DNA of 64,000 nt from Brachionus plicatilis (Eukaryota; Rotifera; Eurotatoria; Ploima; Brachionidae), in NCBI GenBank assembly GCA_010279815.1, contig QEOQ01000242.1, forward strand, positions 107,096 through 171,095, given 5' to 3'. Each line of letters opens with the position of its first letter. The first letter of the stretch is position 1. Below the pieces are notes generated by a model. It worked only from the letters and a program-made list of their open reading frames with translations, ran no database searches and was not told where the DNA came from. The translations under genes were made by a program, and so were the position numbers. Positions 1 to 11,339 of the stretch are shown one piece after another.

Positions 1-174
1 GAAAAGGAGATATCCGAGCAGCCATTAGCCAAAAAGGGGAGATTGGAAAACACTGAAGAAGTAATAAAGAAAAAGCGCGGTAGACCAGCCCAATCAAAAA
101 ACACAAAAAATAAATATTTTTTTGTCCTTAAAAAATATTTTTTGTTTTTATTTTTATTTTTTTGTTCTATTTAG
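1..174 (+). pseudogene. C-terminal tail of an AT-hook protein (cut by window start)
   Basis: Frame 1 is open from the first base to a TAG at 172-174. It encodes a charged stretch ending in KKKRGRPAQSKN, a plausible AT-hook (RGRP core), then a low-complexity F/L/K tail. The AT-hook ending resembles the end of the MULE-associated ORF at 61787-62226 (KRGRGRPRKNL), so this may be the 3' end of another transposon-borne gene rather than a host gene. The start lies outside the window and the poly-F tail looks like read-through into non-coding DNA. Family unknown. Confidence 0.4.
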
Positions 175-942
175 ATAATTAGTACTATATATTTCTAAAA
201 AAAAGTAATGAATAAAAAATTTTGTTCCGAATTTAGTATTTTAATTTTTTTTTTGCATAAAATAAACACAGGTAATGATTATATGCCATTTTAAAATATG
301 AATTGTTTGTTTTTTAAAGTTTGTAGTTATTTTCAGTTGATAAAAAAAATGATTTAATCGATTTCAAAAAAGGATTGATGATCACTATAGTACAAAAATT
401 TGGTATCTAAATTTTAGTGAAGAAAATACGGTATATAAAATAATTTTCAATAAAATATTTTTAATAATTTTAATTATTAAAGCCGCGTATTGACGATCTG
501 AATATAACCCGACAAACTGAATTTTGATTTTTTTTTAATAGATTTAATTTAATTACAGTTTGTTCAGTTTCTTCAGATCGTTTGCTTTATTTCTTTTATT
601 TTTATAAAGACATAATTGTGAAAGCTGTCAAAATTTAAAAAAATTTAATTGAAAACATTTTTTTAAAAATAAAAATAATAATTTTTAAATTTAATTTTTA
701 AAAAATCTATTTCTTTAAATTTAATTCATCCTTTACTTTACTTTACCTTCCTGTATATTCTTCTATGATGTCTAGTTGATCCTTTAATTATGAATTATAA
801 TTTTTAAAACTAAGTTAAAATTTAAATCATTCGGATTATCTTTTATTTCATTTAGAAGAATAATTATAGAACATTTTTGAGTAAAAATCTTTTTTAAACG
901 ATAAATTCTATAAGGTAAATGAAGCCAGTTCTAGTGTGTAAC
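175..942. other. AT-rich non-coding stretch with a short inverted repeat
   Basis: No credible gene. A short inverted repeat lies at about 494-581: left arm CGATCTGAATATAACC..ACAAACTG against right arm CAGTTTGT..TTCAGATCG, with an A/T loop. It could be a tiny MITE. Nothing else is recognised. Confidence 0.4.
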
Positions 943-1316
943 GGTATTGTGAAATTCAAATACAAATTGAACAAATATTCTTCCTTTTTTGATGAATTGA
1001 AATTAAATTAAATTTAACATACTTAAAAAAATAATGCATAAAAGTGCCACATACTTTGTTGCACCTTTTTTAATAAAAATAAAATCATTATTTTCTTTTT
1101 TTTAGTAAATTAAACCAAAAATCAATTTAAATATTATTGATATTTTGTTTTTTGTCTTATTTAAACATGAGAAAAATTGTTTTAAGTAAAAAAGGTTCAA
1201 CAAAGTATGTTGAACTTTGTTGCAGTCATTTTTTTAGAATATTTTATTAACTTTAATTTTAGTTCATCAAAAAAGGAAGAATTTTTGTTCAATTTGTATT
1301 TGAATTTCACAATGCC
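943..1316. mobile_element. Palindromic MITE, GGCATTGTGAA-type ends
   Basis: The left end GGTATTGTGAAATTCAAATA and the reverse complement of the right end, GGCATTGTGAAATTCAAATA, match over more than 100 bp with few differences. The arms meet near 1130, so the 374-bp element is almost wholly palindromic. The flanks GTGTGTAAC (934-942) and GCGTGTAAT (1317-1325) look like a decayed 9-bp target duplication (7 of 9). The terminal motif is shared with 25926-26649 and 54562-55069. Ends and duplication length fit Mutator-like (MULE) non-autonomous elements. It has no coding capacity. Confidence 0.75.
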
Positions 1317-1629
1317 GCGTGTAATAACTAATTTATTTTTCAAAAAAATTTACTTTTAAAGTTTCTATTCATTGTATGTTTGTGTTGCGTGGTTTGTGGA
1401 ATTTTCTAACTTATCTTTAATTTTAATTTATTTTAATTTATTTTATTTTATTTATTATAAGGATGGAGATTAGATAAACATTATAAGATATTAAAAATCA
1501 TAAATAATGTGACGACAACATGTAAAATAAGAAATAAAGATAATAAAATAAGTAAAATAAGAAATGTATTTAATAAAAAGATTTTATTTAGAAAAAAATT
1601 TGTTCACAACTAAAGTTAAAAATGCTTTT

Positions 1630-2535
1630 CAGTTTTTTAATGGTTGTATAGGAGTAAAAATCTTCGCCATGTTAAAAGATTTGTATACGAGGTTGTGTAT
1701 TTTAGTCGAATTATTTAAAATTAATCTAATGCTTAGTAGTTAATTAATTAAAAAAAGTGCGAATTTAATTTGATTAATTTTTTGAAAATTTTTTATTAAA
1801 AAGCGCACAATATTAAGGGTAATATAAATTAAATTGAAATTATAGTTATTGAGTAAACTAAAAGAAACACTCTTAGAACAAACTCAATAATTTCTTTTCA
1901 AATAATAAAGTTCTCTTATCAAATAATTGTCCATATTCTATGAATCATTAATTTATAGCTTAAATATTCCATTCTCTCGTGACCTCAAATTTATTCGTAT
2001 TTTAAATTAATTAACTTATTTTAATTTGTTTCTTAAATAAAAGAAAAAAAAAGGAAAAAGAACAAAAAAATTAAATAATCAAAGGTTTATATCTGAACAA
2101 CTTTGGAAGTACATCTCTTAAAAAATTCATTAATGTGGTAAGCTTAACTAAAGAAAGAAATAGCAAACAAGAAAGTTGAAGAAATATTCTAACATTTTAA
2201 AATATTAGCAAGAAATCAATATTAAATTCTCAAGCACTTAAGAAAACTTATTATTTAAACTGATAAATTAACAAAATTTAAGCAACTTAATAAAAAAAAT
2301 TGGAATTATAATTGTCTAAACTTTTTTAAAAAGATGGGAAAAAATCCACTCTCAAGCAGGATTTTTTTTTTTGAATAAAAATAAATTATTTACTAAAAAA
2401 TGAGATTAATTTCAACTTTGGTCACAAATAAAGAAGTGTTCTCAACTATATTTAAAAAAACTTGTCAGTTTTTTAATGATTGTTTTGGAAAAAAAATCTT
2501 CGCCATGTTATAAAATTTGTATACGAGGTTGGGAG
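1630..2535 (+). repeat. Direct repeat pair of about 65-70 bp (1630-1695 and 2465-2535)
   Basis: Both copies share CAGTTTTTTAATG, ATCTTCGCCATGTTA and TTTGTATACGAGGTTG in the same order and spacing, about 835 bp apart. No reading frame is conserved in an obvious way. They look like two fragments of one dispersed repeat. The rest of 1317-3180 is featureless A/T-rich DNA with no gene I can support. Confidence 0.55.
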
Positions 2536-3182
2536 TATTTTAAATTTTGCATGTGATAAAATTAAAAAGACATGTTTAAAAGCTGCTTTACTTTGAAAGT
2601 TGATAATTTTAAAAGTCTGGGCAGTTGATATAAAAAATGTGTGAATTACAAAATTTTTAATTTTTAAAAAATTTAAATTAATGGCGCAAAATTTGAGTTC
2701 CGAAAAATAATATAAAAGTGGAATAATATTCTTAATAATAATTTTAAATAAAAATTAATTAAAACTCTTAAAATGACGTTTGAGAATAATGTTTCTTAAT
2801 GAACTTGAATCAATAACTTATGTATACCTTTTGTTTTTTTATTTAAAAAAATTTTAAGCCTCATAGGCAACTTGAAATATAAAAAAAAATCTGATTTACA
2901 AATCACATTAAGTTTCATAAATAATTAACCCGTTTAAAATTTTATAAAAACTTTGTATGTAATTAAGGTTTAGAAGTAATTAAAGAAAAAATTTAACTTG
3001 GCATGAAGTTAAAGACAACGAAAAAAGTGGATCAAATGCTCAAATCCCATTGGTGTTTTCACTTCACCAAAGAAGGATTCATTTTCTCGAACCTGTAGCG
3101 AAGCGTTTCAAAGAAATAAATTGTTCATTTTTTTCGTGGATAAAAAACCATTAGTCCAAAAATAAAAAACATAAGAATGCCT

Positions 3183-3745
3183 TAAAAAGAGAGAATGACT
3201 TAACTTACAATTTGTTACCTAAAGAATGTTTTTTTTCAAGGATCCGGTTTTTTTTTTGTTTAAATTAAAATAGTTAAAAATATTTGTACGTAAAATTTTT
3301 GTCACCCTCCTATTTTTTCATCCGGGCTTGGGACCGGCATACAGCATAGTTATGACGGCGTCTTCCCCTAAGAAGCACGTGGGACGTTCATCATAAACAG
3401 CGCCACTCATCCGAGCACTTTTAATTTGGCTGCGAACTCGGCTACTATTTAGACTAGCTTGGAACCACAAACCAAGCGACATTCTCAATTTAGAAAGAGA
3501 GAATGCCTTAACTTTAGTGCTTCCAAAGTTACGGCTATCCAAAGGGTCAGCTGTAAAACAAGTTCTCGCTCTGCTAAGATTCTATACTGGATGATGGTCA
3601 AGCCAGCGGCACCCTCATACGACAAGACTAGGACAAAGACTCGTAGATCTATGTACCCGTAATACAGCTCTTCTTTAGACTCGTAGAAAACCACATAGTG
3701 TGGCTGCCACCACCCTCCTCTTTTCTCATCCTAGACTTGTTCAAT
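3183..3745. other. G+C-richer patch of unknown origin with internal duplication
   Basis: Base composition rises sharply compared with both sides and several short frames stay open. Two motifs occur twice in the same order: AGAGAGAATG-C/A-CTTAACTT (near 3189 and 3495) and CCTCCTxTTTTxTCATCC (near 3306 and 3715). That suggests a duplicated unit of 300-400 bp. I recognise no protein, tRNA or rRNA in it. It may be a decayed mobile element or a transferred piece. The stretch 3746-4328 after it is ordinary A/T-rich DNA. Confidence 0.35.
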
Positions 3746-4328
3746 AAAAAAAATAATTTTGGATTTCATTCGTTTTGTTTATTTTAGAGATAGATCAATT
3801 TCGATTTATTTTTATTAATTTATACACTTAAATGAAGAATTGTACTCTTGAGAAGCCAAATTGCGAAATAAAACTGAACATTGTAAAAGCATGAGATCAT
3901 GTGACTTAATAATGTTATTCAAAGTTTATAATTCTCTCTCGTTCTCGTTCTTAAAAAACTAAATTCAATTTCTATTATATTTAATTCTATTGTATTTTAT
4001 TTGGTGTCTCCAGGGTTCTAAACCCGTGCGTCTTTGATTCTTAATGGTTTTTGATTATACCTCGATTTAACCAACTACTAATACTATATATATATTTTAG
4101 TTTTATCGTTTACTTGTTTTTTAGTTTAATTTTGAAATAAAGCTTATTTAAGACGCATCTATCGTTTTATTATAAAATTAGTAAGCCTGAACACTTTTAC
4201 AACATTAAAAGCTCAAATTTTCCAGAGACTTAAGTCAGATTTTGACCACAACTCATTTATTATTAAAAAGTATAAAAATATTTAGTCCAAAGTTTCATTT
4301 TTTAAAAATTAAAAATAAATTATAAAGA

Positions 4329-7130
4329 TTAATTATTAATTAAACAAAATCTAATTAATAATATTTTGGTCATGATAAAATAAGAGACAACTTGCTTCAT
4401 TGCTTTGCTTGACCGAATTGTTTCAATTTCAAAATTTTCATCTACTTCAACTAAAGGCTCATTCAACTCAAAGATAGCTTCTGAAATTGTAGAATCATTT
4501 TGAATCGAAAGATCAAAAAGTTGAGCACTGGCTCTTACCATTTGAGTAAAACTTTCATTCACCTGAACACAATCATACATGCACGCATCCTCAAGCACAT
4601 TCTGAGGCATATTCTCATCATCTACTTCAAGCCTAATGCCAGAGCAAAGAGTACTGCATCTTTTTTGATCAGTGCTTCGTTTTTTGCGCAAAGAAAAATT
4701 CTCACCTGTAGTCTGACAGCCTTCGTACAAATATCCCAAACTTTCTGTATAAGTCTCGTGTTTGGCTCTTAACAAAATTGAATAGAAGGAATTCCATTTG
4801 GATATCAAAATGTGTGTTTTAGTTTGCTCAATGAACAAAATACGATAAGGGACTATTCCTCTAGTAGTAACAACCATTTCCACTGATTTGTTATTTTGAA
4901 CATCATCTGTATACTCGTTTATGTAATCAAGTCCATTGTCAAAAGTGGTCGGAAAGCTTGTGCGATTGGCTTCGAAAGTAACATTGGCGCCATTTTGTAG
5001 TGTGTACACAAATTTAATCTTGGTCAAAACAGTGGCAATTTGATTAGCTCTGCCAATATTTTGGTCAGTACAATAAAGAACAAAGCTACCATGTTGAAAG
5101 CAAATGGCGTCCGAACCAATTGAGCAGAGTTCATAATTGTTTTTGTATGAGAATACATGAGGATCTCCAGTTATCCATGTAGTGTGTCTGATAAAATCTT
5201 CACCTTTGGGACATTTGAATCTTGAGTTTGATGAACAATCATCGATTGAAAGCGATGGATCGCATTCTGGTGACAAATTGCCATTCAGAGTTATATTCTC
5301 TTTTTTGGCCATTAAGAGCATTTCACAGCTTGGTCTTTTTATTGAATAGATTACTGTTCTGTCTGATTTTAGTTGTTTGAGCATGCACTTGGGCATGATG
5401 TTTACATCATCAATAGACAATGTTATGCCAGCGAATCCAAATGAGTACGAAAATTGGGAACACAAAGATTTTGATGAATAAGTTTCAATGGGGTTATTTA
5501 GCAAGTTGATTGAAATTTGTGTCACAAATATATTTGCTTCACTGATTTTTCTTTCAAAAGCATAGTTTGGCAATCTGCTTATTTTATTATTGCTCAAGTC
5601 TAGATATCTGAGAACTGAGAGTTCGCTCAAATCGGCAATTGTTTTCAAACGATTGCTGCCCAAGTACAAATAGCCTAGATTTTTGTTATTCTTGAAAGAA
5701 TTTACGTTTATTCTAGTTAACAGGTTATTATTTAAATAAAGTGATTGTAAATTAGATAAACTTGAAAAGGAATTTTTTCTAATTTTTTCAATTCTATTTG
5801 ATTGAAGATAAAGATTTTTAAGACTCTTTAAATTTTCTAATTTAATGCCTTCAATCATGTTGTTTCCAAGTCCTAAATATTCAAGTTTAGTCAAAGAAGC
5901 CAAGTTTTGATCTGAAAAATGTTTGATTAAATTGTTATGAAAATAAAGCGATCTTAAATTTTTTAAAATATTAAAATTCGAATAGTCCGCTATTCTATTT
6001 GAAGAAATATCTAAGTGATTCACATTTGAAATTGCATTCAAAGTTTTTCTGCTCAAACTAGTTAAATTATTTGATCTAAGATAAAGATGAGTAATTAAAG
6101 GAAGATTGGAAAAGTCTATCTCTTGAATGTAATTATTAGATAAATCTAAACGATTCACTTTTATTAAGTTGCCCATTTTTTGTTCATCAATTAATCCATT
6201 CAATTGTACATTTGATAAATACAGCCTTGTGACATTTTCTAGGCAAGACAATTTAATAGAACCCAAATTGTTGTTCGAAAGTCGAAGTTCTTTTAAATTT
6301 TTTAAGCCACAAAATGTACTTGACGGAATTTCGGATAAATTATTTGAGCTTAAATAAAGACCGTACAATCTATGATGTATAATTGAGGGTTCTATCTGCG
6401 CTACAAAATTTGATTCCAAGTATAATTCTCTCAAATTTGTCAAATTTTCCAACAATTTACCATTTAATTTATTTATTCTATTTCTATTTAGATAAAGTCT
6501 AGTTAATGATCTTGACTCAATATGAACATTTTCGAGAAAATTGTCACTAATATCTAATTCATAAAGATTCGGAAACGATTGTGTAAAATTGAATTCAAAA
6601 TTTGAAAAATTGTTATATTGAATATTCAACTCATTTAAATTGGAGAATTCACTTAAATCTTTCATTGTTTGCAAGACATTAGCATCTTGGATGTTAGATC
6701 GTCTAATTGTTAACCTCTTTACCATTTTGGCTATATGAACTTGTTGTCCTGTCAGTATAATACTCATGTTTGAAATCGAATCCAAGGTAAGATCGTCTAG
6801 TTTTTGAACATTCTCAAAGGCATCTAATTCAATAGTTGTTAAATTATTTGCATAAATATATAAATAATCAATGAATAAAGAATCAAAAGCCTTGCTTGGA
6901 AGATATTTCAAATTTCTAAAACTCATACGATAAATCTTATTGCTTGGAATCGGATTAGTAATATTTGGAAATTGGTCACTATTACAATAAATACTGCATC
7001 CTCTTGAGTAATACGATGAAGAACATGATGGAAAAGGACATCTTGGATCAGCATATGATGATACAAAATAAAGACTTATTTGTAAATAGAAAAAATAAAA
7101 TTTCATTTTTAATGGTAATATTCTCACCAT
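4329..7130 (-). CDS. Secreted leucine-rich-repeat protein with VWD/RGM-like domain
   Basis: A single open frame of 933 codons. Residues 9-28 form a hydrophobic signal peptide, so Met9 is a possible alternative start. A short Cys-rich segment (about 31-52) follows, then roughly 17 leucine-rich repeats of 21-24 residues (about 65-560; LxxLxLxxN-type, for example NLRELYLESN and NLKELRLSNN). After a Cys-bearing linker comes GDPHVFSYKNNYELC at 655-669, the opening motif of von Willebrand D domains and of repulsive guidance molecules (RGM). The next 150 residues, and a Cys pair in a QxxVLEDACMYDC segment, follow the RGM C-terminal layout loosely. RKKR at 815-818 is a likely furin site. The hydrophobic C-terminus could be a GPI-anchor signal. 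LRR and GDPH are seen directly; the RGM relationship is my inference. Probably an extracellular adhesion or guidance protein. Confidence 0.88.
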   Translation of the reverse strand: MVRILPLKMKFYFFYLQISLYFVSSYADPRCPFPSCSSSYYSRGCSIYCNSDQFPNITNPIPSNKIYRMSFRNLKYLPSKAFDSLFIDYLYIYANNLTTIELDAFENVQKLDDLTLDSISNMSIILTGQQVHIAKMVKRLTIRRSNIQDANVLQTMKDLSEFSNLNELNIQYNNFSNFEFNFTQSFPNLYELDISDNFLENVHIESRSLTRLYLNRNRINKLNGKLLENLTNLRELYLESNFVAQIEPSIIHHRLYGLYLSSNNLSEIPSSTFCGLKNLKELRLSNNNLGSIKLSCLENVTRLYLSNVQLNGLIDEQKMGNLIKVNRLDLSNNYIQEIDFSNLPLITHLYLRSNNLTSLSRKTLNAISNVNHLDISSNRIADYSNFNILKNLRSLYFHNNLIKHFSDQNLASLTKLEYLGLGNNMIEGIKLENLKSLKNLYLQSNRIEKIRKNSFSSLSNLQSLYLNNNLLTRINVNSFKNNKNLGYLYLGSNRLKTIADLSELSVLRYLDLSNNKISRLPNYAFERKISEANIFVTQISINLLNNPIETYSSKSLCSQFSYSFGFAGITLSIDDVNIMPKCMLKQLKSDRTVIYSIKRPSCEMLLMAKKENITLNGNLSPECDPSLSIDDCSSNSRFKCPKGEDFIRHTTWITGDPHVFSYKNNYELCSIGSDAICFQHGSFVLYCTDQNIGRANQIATVLTKIKFVYTLQNGANVTFEANRTSFPTTFDNGLDYINEYTDDVQNNKSVEMVVTTRGIVPYRILFIEQTKTHILISKWNSFYSILLRAKHETYTESLGYLYEGCQTTGENFSLRKKRSTDQKRCSTLCSGIRLEVDDENMPQNVLEDACMYDCVQVNESFTQMVRASAQLFDLSIQNDSTISEAIFELNEPLVEVDENFEIETIRSSKAMKQVVSYFIMTKILLIRFCLINN

Positions 7131-7614
7131 AATAGTGAATATTTATACCATTCCAATATTTAAAATTAAGCCTGTAATTTAGTATGTAACCAAAGTGATG
7201 ATCCAAAAGATATGTAATTTAGTATTTAGCATTTATTCAGAATGATGCTTTCTCTTTAAAAAATCCTTTTGGCAACAAAAAAAAGTAAATTAATTCAAAA
7301 TTTACGTAAATGAATTTAAAAGAAATTGTTTAAACAAATACCTAATTTAATAAAACGAACGAAATTACATTTTTTATGAGGATATTTTGCTGGGATTTGA
7401 AGTTAATATATAATAAAAAAAAATTTTTTTTCGAATAGTCCAATATATTAATATCTGGTTGCTTTTTTTAAAAATTAAAAAACTTATATTTTTTTATAAC
7501 AGACAGAAATTGGTGTCAATTTTAAGTTTATGATCAATTTTTGATGCTCAAAATGATCAAATCAAGCTTAATTATTTAATAACTTATTTAATGTCATTGA
7601 TGCGAAAATTTTTT
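7131..7614. repeat. Non-coding; contains a single arm of the GGCAATTTGAAG-type MITE
   Basis: A/T-rich DNA upstream of the LRR gene. At about 7513-7580 the sequence TTTATGATCAATTTTTGATG followed by CTCAAAATGATCAAATC matches the arms of the nested MITE at 26149-26523. No opposite arm is visible, so this is a solo fragment. I cannot place the LRR promoter. Confidence 0.5.
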
Positions 7615-8935
7615 GACCGCGAGCAAGACCGCCTAGACGGACGGCCACTTTGGCGGTCAGAACGGCGGCCATAAATTTGGACCGCAATTTTGGCTGGCCA
7701 AATAATAGACAGACGGCCACTTTGTGGTCACCAATGGTATGACCAATCCAGTTAGTTTTATTTTTACTAGGATTATAAACTTAGGAAAAAAGTGAGTATT
7801 CAAAGTTAGGGTGATGTATTTTGGTTTTATGAAGTTCAGTACAAAAGATCAAATCAAAGTGTAAAAAAATTAAACAACTTTTTTCTAAAAGTTTAAAATC
7901 AACTTTGTGAATTCAGAATGGTGCAACTTTCAAATTTGCATCAACTGTAAAAGTCTGCTAATGATGTGCAAAATCTCTGCAAAATGCACTACGCTCGATT
8001 ATAATTAAATTTTATTTCTGCTTAACTCTGCAAATTTAAATGATGAAAAATTTTGAAGAAAAGTTTGAACCTCAAAAGTTCTAACTTTTTTTTATTGAAA
8101 GGTTTGAACCTGGCTCGAACTTTTCGGCTCTATTGACCTACACTAGTGGTCACCAGTGATTTGACAAATCCAGACAGTATACCGCTTTAGATTTGAATTG
8201 CGTATTTCAGACTTACAATTTTCTTATTAAAGCTTTTCTTTTCACGATTTTGAAAATATTAAATTTTAGCTTAGATTAAAAAATTTAAAAGAAACAAAGC
8301 ATTAATTAATGCTTACAGTGCTGCTACGATACCTTGAATTCACGGTAAATATGGTAAAATATCGTGAATTTACCAAATTTTACGTAAAATATGGTAATCT
8401 AAAAAAGGGAATATTTCATAAAATAAGGATAATTATCGTAAATTACCGGATAATTATTGTAAAATTCAGTGTGAAAAAAAAAATTCCGAAATTTCTCGGA
8501 AAAAACAGATTTTCATGAAAAAAAATTTTTTTTGAATTTTTGAAAAAGGAAAAAAATTAAAATTTGATTGAATTTTTTGACGAAAACTGACGTAAATTTC
8601 GGTAATTTTTGTAAAAAAAAGGTGGAAAATGGTAAAAATTCAACAAAAAAGGAAAAATGGATTTTTAAAGAAAATTAAAGAATTTTATTTCAAAAGGAAA
8701 TGACAAATATCTTTAGTAAAAAATAATTTCTCTTGAAAAGGTTAAATTTCGAAATTTTCTATAAAAATATTATTTGAAAAAAATGAACTGGCCGTACATT
8801 TGGACTTCCGTCTATGATCTGACTGCCAACTTTTTGGTCCAAATTTTTGGCCACCGGTCTGGCCGCAAAATTGGCTGCCTTATTCATGCTGTTTTTGGAC
8901 CAGCCAGGCTGTCCAACATTACAGCAGACCAAAAA
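7615..8935. mobile_element. Old foldback element with GGCC-rich arms
   Basis: The left arm (about 7615-7740) and the reverse complement of the right arm (about 8785-8935) share GGCGGCCATAAATTTGGACC, then a run around TTGGCxGxCxxATxATAGACxGACGG. These arms are far richer in G+C than their surroundings. Between them lies A/T-rich DNA, including TTACGTAAA and GGTAAATATGGTAAAAT motifs (8330-8640) and a second copy of the GGTCACCA..TGAC.AATCCAG segment (near 7735 and 8147). Termini and target duplication are not clear. It resembles the fresher GGCC-rich foldbacks at 48730 and 63442. Confidence 0.5.
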
Positions 8936-8936
8936 A

Positions 8937-9337
8937 CGTGGATATACTTTGATAACCAAATGGTTGTCCTTGATAAGAAGCTAGTCTATGTTGAAGTACG
9001 AGAGCATGCATCATTTAAGCTTGTCTTATCACAAAACCAGGTTTGCGAAATTATTAATTTTACTCATTCAATATTTTGAGATGCAATTACGGATTAAAGA
9101 GGACAAAAGAAAGAGTTTTTAGACGATTTTTTTAGATTCAAACTTGGAAAAGCAATTGATCAGTTTTTAAATCCTGTAAAATTAATCAGCTCGCAAAAAG
9201 ATTTCATGATTTCATGTTTTGCAAACGAATACCAAAAAAACTGGGACATAATTTTTAAAAAGTTAGAATTCGCCTACAACAGATCGGTGCATTCATCTAC
9301 AAATCACACTCCCTTTGAGCTGATTTTTAGTTTTTAG
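8937..9337 (+). pseudogene. Ty3/gypsy-type pol remnant (integrase region)
   Basis: One reading frame holds two recognisable pieces. From 8937 to 9079 it resembles the segment just before the integrase zinc finger (LVYVEVREHASFKLVLSQNQ). From about 9146 to 9334 it matches the end of the integrase core: NWDIIFKKLEFAYNRSVHSS, then TNHTPFELIF. The catalytic core between them is missing and stops lie at 9077 and 9098. It is a dead fragment of an LTR retrotransposon. It abuts the right arm of the GGCC foldback. Confidence 0.75.
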
Positions 9338-10900
9338 TAGCTCCAAACCCTGATCTCCCGATCTTTTAATAATTTAGCATTAATAAATTTAAATTTTTTC
9401 TAATTTCAAACTTATAAAATCGTTTTGTTTTGATTTAATTTACAACTCATTTGCTGATATTTTTCAAAAAATTTCCAAAAAATTCCCTCTTTCAAATGCT
9501 TTCAGCAAATTATCAGAGTCGAGTCCCCTTCGGATGTGATATATCGGGGCCGGGGAGAAAGGATGTACCACCAAATAGAAAAACTGTAAGTTGCACCGTT
9601 TCAATCCAAAAACAGTAAAAGAAAGAATATCAGCTGGATGAGTCAGTTCCTAGTATTAGTTCTTTTGCTCAAGGTCTGGATCAGTTGGCTGATAAAATCA
9701 ATTGAGACTTGAAGGTGCAGAATGTTGTCAGCTTGAAGAAGAGCATGAGTCAAACCTTCTATTCCTATCAGCCATCGAACCGAATAATCTCCGATTTGTT
9801 AAATCGGTAACCAACACCAACGTTCACGACGTCTTTTCAAGTCGTTTCCCACGGTAGAAGATGCGAACTGCGTTTCCGTAGTGCGCTTCGCGACATCGTC
9901 TTTAAATTTGGACTCGGTAATATTAATTGGTTAAAAGTTATGACACAGCCAAAGTCAAAATTACCACCATCGATTATGTGCAATTTGAGCAAGTTGCCTT
10001 GAACTTCTCAAATTGACATATTTTTGAGCGGAGCCTCTTGGCAATGAAAAGATATTTTTTCCCGAAATAAACCAAGAAGTACAAAACACTTGCATTTTTT
10101 GAAGAACTCTGGAAAAGAAAAATAATTAAGTCAAGTTGAAGAACGACGAAACGAACTTCGTCTTCGTGAAGAAGTGCAAACCGAAACTGACAAGGACCAG
10201 TGAGAGGCAGAACTACGCAGCCTATAATCTCTGGAGAAAAGATTACATAAGTGCGTTAAGAAAAGAAAAAAGGTCGCTCATGTCAATAAATAAAAGCCAG
10301 CACAGTATGAAATTTCACGCAAACGGCGAATCCAATTAACTCAGTGTCTTTATATACAATTTCAAGTAAAACTCACAAGTTTTTTAGTAAGATAAAAAGA
10401 CCTCAGCGTGAGGAAAAGGGCAGGGAGAATACGAGAAGCACAACTCGAGTACAACGAAAATCGTATTTCAGAACGCTTAACCGATGAGACAAATAAACGA
10501 GTTAAGGTCAGACAAGGCAATTCCAGAGGGGTCTAGTGGAAAAGCTCTTATCGAGTATGAAGAAATCGACAAATTATTTTACTCAGTAGTGAAAGATTAT
10601 GTTTTTTGTTATTTTGTTTTGTTTGTATTTTTGTTAAATAATATTGTTGTCTTCCTAGAATGTGGGTCTTTTCTTTTTCTAGGATGGGGGTATATGTTAT
10701 GCCTAGCATAATCAGTTGATGCTTGCGGTTTAGGTCTTTGCGCAATGCTCACGTAACTTTGAAAACGTAGCAAGGTGGAAAGCTAAGTTGCGTTTGAATC
10801 AATTCCAATCAATATTCAATGTAAAATTAAAGCTTTGAAATTTTCTTTAAGCATGTAAAATTCTGGTTTATCATTATCAGATTCAAGTTTTTTACAGATA
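9338..10900 (+). other. Probable decayed LTR-retrotransposon sequence
   Basis: No intact frame. A purine tract GGGGAGAAAGGATGTACC at about 9553 looks like a polypurine tract followed by an LTR starting TG. A second candidate, GGATGGGGGTATATGTTATG, lies near 10683. Between them a frame broken by stops encodes a charged, helix-rich segment (EERRNELRLREEVQTETDK, about 10138-10194), as in gag coiled coils. G+C is higher than in the flanks. The assignment rests mainly on the neighbouring integrase remnant. Confidence 0.35.
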
Positions 10901-11230
10901 AGCGAGCTGTTAAACTAATATTCAAGAATTTAAACTGGAAGTCACCAACTAGAATAAGCATTTAGCAACATAGAATTTAATTATGAAATCGTTCTCATTT
11001 CAGTAAATTCAACGTTTCTAATTTTTTCTCAAAACAAGAAGTAGTAAGAGTTTAATGTAAAGTTAAGTAAGAGGAAAATCATCCCAGACCTGCATTTACA
11101 TGATTTTAATTTGTTCATTTCAAAGCGCATTGAATTAGGATGAGATAGTTGAAGAAACATTCTTGAAACATTCAACATGAGAACTAAAAAATCTGAATCT
11201 GTCTTGATAAAAATGGAAAGTACGTAGAGT

Positions 11231-11246
11231 ATAAGCTGATGTGCAA
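11231..11246 (+). repeat. Left target-site duplication of the LINE at 11247
   Basis: ATAAGCTGATGTGCAA here is repeated exactly at 15347-15362, directly after the LINE tail. A 16-bp direct duplication is typical of target-primed insertion by an APE-type LINE and fixes both ends of the element. Confidence 0.85.
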
Positions 11247-11339
11247 AAATATGATGAAAAAAAAATTTTTGAATTTGAATTTTGAAAATTAATTGCGTCA
11301 TCACGTGACAAACTAAGATTTTAACAAAATTAAAAAGGT

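Noticed and set aside
8774..8936. Start of a 101-codon frame as a host protein
   Set aside because: The first half is the GGCC foldback arm; only the part after 8937 is retrotransposon coding remnant.
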